Source: Gnomoniopsis sp. IMI 355080
Taxonomy: Eukaryota; Ascomycota; Sordariomycetes; Diaporthales; Gnomoniaceae
Length of the DNA stretch: 26,933 nucleotides
Assembly (NCBI GenBank): GCA_027946555.1
Contig: JAPEVC010000340.1
Coordinates: 1-26,933 of the forward strand
Direction: 5' to 3'
This document shows positions 19,787 through 26,933 of this stretch, in pieces. Within the stretch, counting starts at the first letter, position 1; every line of letters starts with the position of its first letter. The position numbers and the translations under genes are program-made. Under the pieces are notes generated by a model, which was not told the DNA's origin, searched no databases, and was given only the letters and a program-made list of their open reading frames with translations.

Positions 19787-21920
19787 TCACTTAACGCTCC
19801 ACGAGATACCCTCAGTTTCCATTTTCTCCTCTGAGCTGCGTTGATCATCCTCGGACCGAATCGCGAAGGAAGATCCCGGCCACCCACATACAGTGGTTGA
19901 CAAATGCCTAGAAAGCAGTCCATTGTGATATACCGTGGGAATGCCTTCAACAAAACTGGTAGCAAGAACCAAGGCATCTTCTACTGCGCAGAAGACTTCA
20001 AAGGAGTCCTGTTCCTCGAGAAACCTATCCGTGGTCGGATACTCGGGGCCAAATACCGTCATTTGAATCGCGTAACCGCTACCAACAACTGCAAGACGAG
20101 TGATAGTTTTGCTGTTTGGGACTTCATAAGCGCCCCTCACGATCAATAGAAGCCACTCACGACCGAACAAGTCGAGCAGGTTACGACCATGTCGACTCCG
20201 CTCAATGAACAGTAACCAATCACCAGGCTCAGCTGTCATAGGAAGGAAAGCCCGAATATTGGGTTGCGAGAACTGATCTGCTGAGAACTCGGGAGCACTC
20301 GGTGGATAATGGAAAGCGCTTTCGACCACGACCATGGCACCATCACGAAGTGTGCCTTCGAGTCCGAACTTGCCGTGTTCGTCCATATATAGACGGAATC
20401 CTCTACAGCTTCCGAACCACAGAGACTCTTCCGCACGAGGAACAATTGTGTCAGGCCAAGGAAGCTTACGCAATTGTTCTCGGAGGTGATCTTCATAAGA
20501 AACTCCGGGGTCGGGCTCAGGAGCATGAAGCAATTGCTCTTGAAGGTCGCGTGCTCGAACAGCTCTCCTCAATGCAGCCGAAGGACGGGAGGCAAGACGC
20601 AGGCTCCAGCAGACAAGTGCAGACATATTCCAATTCGGTCCTAGTCTCGACAAAATATCTATTCCGAGATCGAACCTGTCGCGATTGTAGTCAGGCTACT
20701 TCAACTGTCAGCTAATTACGTTCTTGGCACAAATTTCAGCACCCCGAGCCGTCAAGCGTGGATGCGCATCATCACTAACGGACTTCAAGCATACTTACAA
20801 ATATTGGTGTTGTATCATCAGACCAGGGAATCAGAGAAAGTATTGCATAAACCCGATCGCGATCATCAGTGCACTCTAATTGTGACACTCTGTCCAAATG
20901 CCGGACGAGCCATCCTTCTGCCCATCCAGAGACCTTCGTCTCGGTGACACCCTGTTCCACCAAGTCTTTTGCGACCTTCAACTCTTCGCTATAGTCCAAC
21001 ACCCTTGAGACAACCCCAGGTTTTCTTGTCACTCTACTCGCGTACTCGATCAGTTCTCGAAGAGGCCATAGGCTCGCGCGGTCAGTCCCACAGCAGATAA
21101 CAACATCTGAGCCAAAGCAAAGCTCTTGATAGATCCAGGCACGACCGAAATATGGGCGTTTGACGAACGCTATAAGAGGATCAACAAACACAGGCACGTG
21201 CCACATCCGTTTCATTTGGTCTTGGCTTACACGACTGGCCGTAAACGGCGGTCGTGGCCCGGGTCCTTCCTTAATCAAGCGCTTAGGTGCCAGCGTATCG
21301 TGCCCACGAGCCCAATGGCGGCGGCACCTAGTCTCAAAGTGATACAACTTCATGTGAGCAGGAATCCGAAAAGACAGTGGCAGATGGTGATTTATAGCGT
21401 CCCAGGTCTTGCGACTAGCTATCACTGCTTTCAAGAAGGGTGACTTGGAACGTAATATGCCCATGATGCGCTTGCTGTTGTCGTCGTGCTCTCCAATGCA
21501 GCAGAGAACTGTCTCTGCCCGTTGGTAAATTTCGCCCATCATCGCGACTTGAAAGGACTTCTCGCTATGATTGGCCTGGTCGATACAAATGGCATCGCAC
21601 CAGAAATAGCGGCGGCGGGCAGCAAATAGCCGTCTGCTATTACTATACCATCTGGACTGTTTGAGGACGTACTCGCAGTTTTGACGGACCTCCATGCGCT
21701 TTTCATTGACGAGTATTGTTGTGGTATCGTCTGGACTGCCCCAGGTATATGATATCGCACAGTATTTGGGCACATTTTCCAGGGCAAATGTGGTTAAACG
21801 GCAACAGACTGAGATGGCTTCATTCTCGTCAAGGCTGAGAATTTCTAGCAATCTTATGTGGGTACTGGCCTTGGGGAGTGATTCGTGACGGAAGTAAGGC
21901 AAGTCTTCGATGGAAGCCAT
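19787..21920 (-). CDS. HET-domain protein 2
   Basis: Two exons, 21920-20799 and 20695-19787, joined by removing a 103-nt intron (donor GTAAGT, CTGAC branch site, acceptor TAG); 676 residues. The splice restores WSDDTTPIF followed by PDYNRDRFDLG, matching the usual HET-protein block (proline-Asp-Tyr after the conserved LGL/LSL region). The start is the ATG giving MASIEDLPYF; upstream in-frame codons lack an ATG. The HET motif blocks are YCAISYTWG (53-61), FWCDAICIDQ (106-115) and RPYFGRAWIYQEL (255-267). DDRDRVYAILSLIP follows before the intron. The C-terminal half has the VVGSGYAIQMTVFGPEY-like stretch seen at the end of many HET proteins. Probable role in nonself recognition or cell death. 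It is only distantly similar to HET protein 1, so the pair is not a recent duplication. Confidence 0.9.
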
Positions 21921-22600
21921 CAGGAACCGGGTTTGTAAAAGCTGTACCAGGTGCTGAAGAGGAAAAAAATAAAAATGAAGGAAATTCGGCAACTATCCAT
22001 GCCCTGCTGACTTCCAGGGCAAGAACCTGCGCCACCTTATACAACCTCAATTCGATATGCCTGCCGGGACAATGTGAGTGTCACATAAGAAGTTAGCTTG
22101 TATGCATCAAGAGCCCAGGGACGTGAAGGATTGCCATCATGCTGACATGCATCAGCCTATTGGGTCCGCACTTGTACTTTTGAGAGGTGCACAGTTTTGA
22201 TGTCAACCCCGACGTTTCACCATGGGACAAAATAGCTACAATATCTTCCGAAGGCGAGAGCCTCCATGAGCAATGGCAGTGATACTTGATCAAGCTCGGG
22301 ATGATCTCGAATAGATGCGGAAAGTCCCGAAGTACCCACGCGAGACCGATTGATGTCAGGATCATATTATATTCCTCAATGCAAATGATTGACTCTCATG
22401 TCAGATTTCTCCCCTTAAAGCCCTCAAGGGCTGTTGCTGTACAATTTCGCTTTGGTGAAGGTATAGCACCCGAGCTTACGAACATAAGTATTCAGTGTTT
22501 CAATGTGACCAAATCTTCCTGACAGTAATGTAGCTGCTCATACATCAGGTAGGAGATTCTACGATGCCTTTCAGGTCTCATCACTCCGTGATCAAATAGT
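21921..22600. other. upstream region of HET gene 2 and 3' flank of the small-protein gene
   Basis: About 680 bases with no supported gene. A 90-codon - strand frame (22093-22365) shows no motif, repeat or splice structure that I recognise. The HET 2 promoter must lie at its left end. Confidence 0.5.
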
Positions 22601-22954
22601 CTACGCCGGGCCCGCCAAATTCGGCCCCTTGGCCGCACCCCCTGGCCTTGCGCCCTTGATGCCCTCCATTCCCGGGAGATTTTCCTCATTGAAACTTGGG
22701 CCTTCAACAGCCTCCTGCACGGTGCCCTCGTTGCCTTTGATCCCGCTATCGGATGCGACTGGTGCTGTGCCTGGCGCCGAGGGATCGGTGTGGGCTGGGG
22801 CGTTGTCTGCGCCCAGGCCTTTGGCTTTGGGGATGTTAGAAGAAGGAGGAACATGCAAAAGGTGATCAGGTCATAATTTCTAATTACCGGCTGCATCTCT
22901 CTTGAGGAATTTTTCCGAGGGCTCTTGGCCGCCTGGGGTCTTTGTTGGTGCCAT
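22601..22954 (-). CDS. small low-complexity protein, 96 residues, function unknown
   Basis: Two exons, 22954-22888 and 22824-22601, with a 63-nt intron (GTAATT..CAAAG) containing a TCTAAC branch-like site. The protein starts MAPTKTPGGQEPSEKFLKRD and continues with a Gly/Ala/Pro/Glu-rich chain ending GARPGGAAKGPNLAGPA. It has no signal peptide, membrane segment or cysteine, and only two aromatic residues, so it is probably disordered. The exon junction phase and clean stop support a real gene. I do not recognise the family and assign no function. It is divergent from the splicing-factor gene across 1.26 kb. Confidence 0.65.
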
Positions 22955-24216
22955 TTTTGGTATTGTGTAGATGTAGATTGGAATACAGAGTATAGACGTT
23001 CAGGCGAGTGATCTTGGAATATTGACTCTTTGAAAGACTTTGTCTTGTCGTAGTCCAGATAGTTTCAAGAGTGAAGAGACCTCGTTCTGTGTGTTTTCAT
23101 ACACGTCGTTCTTATACAGTAGTCCATCATGCCTGCACGCAAACGTCACCACAGCTCGTTTCCCCTCGACAAACTTGACGTCACACTGCGACCGGGTAAG
23201 TCTTGGACATAGTGTGCACCGCTCGAAAGATATTACCTTGTAAATTTTCCAGGCTTACTAGAGGCTTCGACGCTTATCGCGTCGATTGTTTTCTGAATCT
23301 ATCCTGTCTTGGGATTGTCATAGTCCAGTCCGGATATCAGTGTACGAGACAGCCTTGCGGATGACTAGCAGTAAGTCGAAAGTAATGCTGTCCAGCTTAT
23401 TCAACCTTGTCCAAGACTAAGTACTATGTGGAATAGATTTGTGTTATAGCACAATTCGATTGAATTCGTGCCTTGATTTTTTCCCTGGAGCAGAAACAAC
23501 ATGTTGCCACATTTTTGCAGCCCTGGGCGAGTGTTAGCACGACACGAATTGAGCATTAGGCCAGGCTCGACGTTTGTGTGTTGGTAGAGGCCGTGTGGTT
23601 GCCGCTATCATTGATGGAGGTCTGACATTCCCTGGATCTACACAACCATGCAAAGCCTAGGCAAGACGACATTAGGAGCTGCGTGGCACGCAACGTCTCT
23701 CTGATCCGTGAGATAGCGGATGAAAACCATCCTCGGGAGGGCTTTCAGTGACTGTCCTGCATGCCTCAAACCTCCTGCTGATTTGGGTCACTTAAGTTTA
23801 ACAATGGACTTTAAACTCCTACTTGTCCAAACTTGATATCAATAGTACGCACTAATCTAACACAAGACTTCACCTTGGTTTGAAGTATTCGTGTACCTCA
23901 TGTAGAAGCATCCTGCCGCGGGAACGGGTTGGCTTGCCGTGACTTGTGACGTTGACCAGCTTAGTCAGCACCAACGCCAGGACTACCCCTGTCCATACCC
24001 GCTATCGATCGCATCCTACTCACTGCGTCACTACGAAAACACCAAAAGTGTCACGACATACACAGATTCTCATTGCGTTCTGCGCCTCGCGACACACTCT
24101 CGCGACCTCACACCAAACACAACCCACTACCAAACCGAACCAACCCCACATCGGTATATCCAACTCATATCAACACCGGCGCGCAAACTTTGCGCGCCCC
24201 CCCAAATCGTCCAACC
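22955..24216. other. divergent intergenic region, small-protein gene and CWC16-type gene
   Basis: 1.26 kb without a supported gene; it holds the upstream regions of both flanking genes. The final 250 bases before the splicing-factor ATG are A/C-rich on the + strand (many CACA and ACCA bits), as in many fungal leaders. Frames there that run into the coding region are open by composition only. Confidence 0.55.
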
Positions 24217-25311
24217 ATGCAAGGCTTCAACATGGGGCGGTACATCCCGCCCGCCGCCCTCGACGAAAACCCCACCACAACCTTCAACCGCGCCGCCGGC
24301 AAACGCCACGCCCTCGGCGCCCGCGCCCGCCCAGACGGCTCCCTCATTGTGCGCTTCGAGCTCCCCTTTGCCATCTGGTGCGACAACTGCCCGAAGCCCA
24401 CGGTAATCGGCCAAGGCGTCCGCTTCAACGCCGCCAAGCGCACCGTCGGACGGTATTACTCCACGCCCATCCACAGTTTCCGCTTCACGCATACCGCATG
24501 TGGCGGCGAGATCGAGGTGCGGACCGATCCCAAGAATACGGCCTATGTGCTTGCCAGCGGCGGGCGGAAGCGCGATACGGGCGAGGACAAGGATGATTCG
24601 CTCGTCAAGAGCGGCGAGGCGCTCCTCGCAATAACAACAACACCCAAAGAAGCGCAAGACCAGCGCGAGACGGCCTTTTCGCACCTGGAAAAGACCATCG
24701 AGGACCGCGCGGCGCTGGCAGCTGGGGCGCGACGGATCGATGAGCTCGCGGACGCTACGGCGCGGGACTGGGATAATCCGTACGAGCGCAACGCGGCGCT
24801 ACGGCGGGCGTTTCGTGTCGGGCGGAAGGAGAGGGAACGGCAAGCTGGCGTGGACGAGGGGATCAAGGAGAGGCTGGGGCTCGAGGTCGATTTGCTGCCG
24901 GAGAGTGAAGAGGATGCGCGGCGGGCGCGGCTGGTGGACTTTGGCGTGGCTGCGGGTGGTGGTGGACCAGGGGAGGTGGGAAAGAACGAGGAAAAGGTTC
25001 TTGCAAAGCCCTTGTTTGAGAGCGGCGAGATGTCTTCTGGGACGACGGCAGACAGTAAGCCGACGCGGGCCTTGAAGACTGAGCGCCTGGCGAGCAAGAG
25101 GAAGACGGCGCTGGTGTCCGAGATAGTGGGAAATACACGACTGGCTCGCGATCCGTTTCTGGAGCCAAAGGCGAGAGGAGGTGGTACGCCTGTACCCACT
25201 GTCATACCTGGGCTGAAGAGGAAGCGAGTTACAGGAGAGCAAAAAGACCAAAGCCCGGGGAGACCCGCGGGCAAAGTAGCTGCTGTACTGGTGGACTATG
25301 ACTCGGACTGA
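24217..25311 (+). CDS. Yju2/CWC16-family splicing factor (CCDC130/Saf4-like)
   Basis: A single-exon frame of 364 residues. The start is the ATG of MQGFNMGRYIPP, the conserved N-terminus of the CCDC130/Saf4 branch; the open frame upstream belongs to the leader. Residues 1-120 are the conserved CWC16 domain: LIVRFELPFAIWC, the CxxC pair Cys55/Cys58, IGQGVRFNAAKRTVGRYYST, then FRFTHTACGGEIE with Cys95 and RTDPKNTAYV. The cysteines probably bind zinc. A charged helical middle (WDNPYERNAALRRAFR) and a disordered tail ending VDYDSD follow. Family members join the spliceosome around the catalytic steps and act on intron/exon positioning in the nucleus. Codon use is strongly G/C-ending, as in the left-hand aminopeptidase and unlike the HET genes. 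Confidence 0.92.
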   Translation: MQGFNMGRYIPPAALDENPTTTFNRAAGKRHALGARARPDGSLIVRFELPFAIWCDNCPKPTVIGQGVRFNAAKRTVGRYYSTPIHSFRFTHTACGGEIEVRTDPKNTAYVLASGGRKRDTGEDKDDSLVKSGEALLAITTTPKEAQDQRETAFSHLEKTIEDRAALAAGARRIDELADATARDWDNPYERNAALRRAFRVGRKERERQAGVDEGIKERLGLEVDLLPESEEDARRARLVDFGVAAGGGGPGEVGKNEEKVLAKPLFESGEMSSGTTADSKPTRALKTERLASKRKTALVSEIVGNTRLARDPFLEPKARGGGTPVPTVIPGLKRKRVTGEQKDQSPGRPAGKVAAVLVDYDSD

Positions 25312-25925
25312 AGAGTTGAGCGGTTGAGTGGATGAGAGGATATGTTTTTTTGGATGCGTCGTTTTTTATGATACCCCCTTTAACTTCGATTCTGAACATT
25401 ACTTGGCTTTGATAGCCACACACACACACATCCTGCATTGGGAAGCCTGGCTCATGTGAGGTATCGAGTATTCTGCGATATTTGTGCGCTCTACGAGCGC
25501 TTCGGCATCAGCCGTAGGTACGTACATGCATGTCATGATGAATGTCTCAAAGACTCCGCCGATGATCCCATGGCCCCTTTAGCCTCGGTCCCAAGAAAGC
25601 AAAATCCAAGCACACCTGGCCCGAAGTCCAACACTTCTCCCAACTCGCAGTCTCAGCCTTAAAGGTCACGGACTATCCTAATCCATCGCGTTCTGATGCC
25701 GTGCAACAGCATCGGATCAGAACCAGCTCAGCGCGAAGATGTCCGGTCTGTGTCGTCTCAATAGTCTAAATAAGGGGGGCGGGTGAAAGTAGGAAACCAA
25801 TCCGGGATTACTCCGCTGTAAGACACCCAATATGACCACCCATAACGCCATGTCAAATCAAAGAAAAGGAAAAAAGGGTGGGGGAAAGGCTCTTCAGCAG
25901 TGCTGCTGAACAGTAGCTTTTCCGC
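25312..25925. other. convergent intergenic region, 3' UTRs
   Basis: 614 bases between two facing stops. Contains a short CA repeat near 25418-25430 and, at 25893-25910, TTCAGCAG-TG-CTGCTGAA, a near-perfect short hairpin lying 15 bases beyond the E2 stop and so in its 3' UTR. A 74-codon + frame at 25438 has no recognisable motif. Confidence 0.6.
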
Positions 25926-26793
25926 CTAAACGTCGTCCAGTCGCCCTGCGGGCTCCTCGTCGTCGTCGTCCTCCCCAAAACTCGCTACACTGCTCATGTC
26001 ATCGTCGTCTTCGCTCTCTGCACCGGCTTGCTCGGCTGCTTCTTTGCTTGCATAGCGTTGGACATACTCTGTTACAAAGGGGGGTCAGCAGATGACCACA
26101 TGATCCAGCATAAGCATGGTCCTAGGATCCATGGGGTACAGGGGTTCTGCCCTACCTCGGACTTTGGCGTCGTAGCCTTTTGGGTCCCTAAGCATCAATG
26201 CTGCAGCCTCGCCGTTGAGGGGATCGGAGGGGTTTGGGTAGCGCAGCAGGTGCGGGAGGAAGGCCTCGAAGATGTTGATCATGTCGTACATGGGTGACCA
26301 AGTCTGGTTTATGACATCGAGACAAACGGAGCCGGATCTAGTAGACACAAAATGTTTCTCCTGGTCAGTGCTGCTGCTTCTATCGCCTTGGAAGGGGGAG
26401 TCGGCAATGGCTTCTCGCATCCTGCACGCCACATGATCTTTCCTGGTGGGAATTTTCACCAGCCACAGTCGTTCATGTTCTCGTCCGTGTTTATACAATT
26501 TGAGCAAACATGCTCCGTGATCAGGGGGTTGTGGATAGATTCCTGTGGCAATGATAAGACTGCCCAAGGCGAAACACTCACAGCTCGTCAATGTTTGGGT
26601 GGAAAATGCGGTTCGTGAAGCCGATGCTAGGCGACTTGTACGGATACTGGTCGGGCAGTTCGACATGAACCTTCCACACTCCGCCCTCGAATGGTGCTGT
26701 TCCCTCATTGTCAGCCTGTTGTCCGTCTCAACCTCTCTCCCTAATGGGGACGTACTTTCGGTGGGCCCTTTGAACTTGACATAGAACTCTTGC
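25926..26793 (-). CDS. ubiquitin-conjugating enzyme E2, Ubc8/UBE2H type (5' end unresolved)
   Basis: Four exons can be supported: 26793-26756, 26696-26582, 26337-26156 and 26068-25926, with introns of 59, 244 and 87 nt; about 159 residues are visible. The chain runs QEFYVKFKGPTETPFEGG, VWKVHVELPDQYPYKSPSIG, FTNRIFHPNIDEL and SGSVCLDVINQTWSPMYDMI, with the catalytic cysteine in SGSVCLD. It then reads LLRYPNPSDPLNGEAAALML and ends in an acidic tail (ESEDDDDMSS ... GRLDDV). The NP-less WSPMYDMINIFE block and acidic tail are typical of Ubc8/UBE2H, the E2 of the GID/CTLH ligase that degrades gluconeogenic enzymes in yeast. The first 25-30 residues (the SPxRRxxxDVxKLMS region) are missing; a GTAAGC donor at 26861 hints at a further exon, but its frame does not match the family. 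Confidence 0.85.
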
Positions 26794-26933
26794 CTGTGTG
26801 CATATTGTGAGTAATCGTCTCGGGAATCGTGAGCAATATCGTTCGTTTCGGCGCGGCTTACACTGTACAGAGGCCATTAGTCTGTGTGCACCAGCACGAG
26901 GAAGGCCGAAGGGGGCCCGGGAGGGGCGGGGGG

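Noticed and set aside
25438..25662. 74-codon + strand frame after the splicing-factor gene
   Set aside because: No recognisable motif, and it lies in a convergent 3' UTR region.
26085..26708. 207-codon - strand frame over the E2 gene
   Set aside because: It runs through the 244-nt intron; only parts of it are E2 sequence, and the spliced model gives the complete conserved core.

Overview
The window looks like nuclear DNA of a filamentous ascomycete (Pezizomycotina; a Sordariomycete is my best guess, but this is inferred from gene content and not tested). The reasons are many short introns (about 55-165 nt) with GTRAGT-like donors and CTGAC/CTAAC-like branch sites, HET-domain genes, a fungal DUF7587-type gene, an SREBP-like bHLH factor and a Ubc8-type E2. 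I recognise eleven protein genes. No tRNA, rRNA, CRISPR array or intact transposon was seen.

Left flank (1-6000): the 3' part of a mitochondrial-type Xaa-Pro aminopeptidase (ICP55/XPNPEP3-like, + strand, cut by the window edge) converges on a four-exon bHLH transcription factor (- strand, 1805-3826). That factor has a polyglutamine tract, a split bHLH and a 2.2-kb gene-poor upstream region.

Metabolic block (6066-12969): an FAD-dependent monooxygenase (-), an aldo/keto reductase (-) and a cytochrome P450 (+) lie together, and the last two share a 0.6-kb divergent promoter. Three redox-tailoring enzymes without a visible backbone synthase suggest a small or eroded secondary-metabolism or detoxification cluster. 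The P450 ends at a TAA that appears to interrupt its normal C-terminal tail, and it has a GC-AG intron and an altered heme-binding loop.

Recognition-like block (14812-21920): a DUF7587-type protein (-) and a 708-residue HET-domain protein (+) are divergently transcribed from one 0.8-kb intergenic region. A second, two-exon HET-domain protein (-) converges on the first. HET proteins are known effectors or regulators of heterokaryon incompatibility and programmed cell death. The DUF7587 protein shows an FR ... SWTSS ... E pattern that could be an ADP-ribosyltransferase-like fold (my inference). This three-gene group is the best candidate here for an undescribed system.

Right flank (22601-26933): a 96-residue low-complexity protein (-), a Yju2/CWC16 (CCDC130/Saf4-like) splicing factor (+) and a Ubc8/UBE2H-type ubiquitin-conjugating enzyme (-, 5' end not resolved at the window edge). 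These look like conserved genes, so the accessory blocks appear to sit between housekeeping neighbours.

All exon coordinates were derived by hand from splice signals, reading frame and family motifs. None has transcript support.
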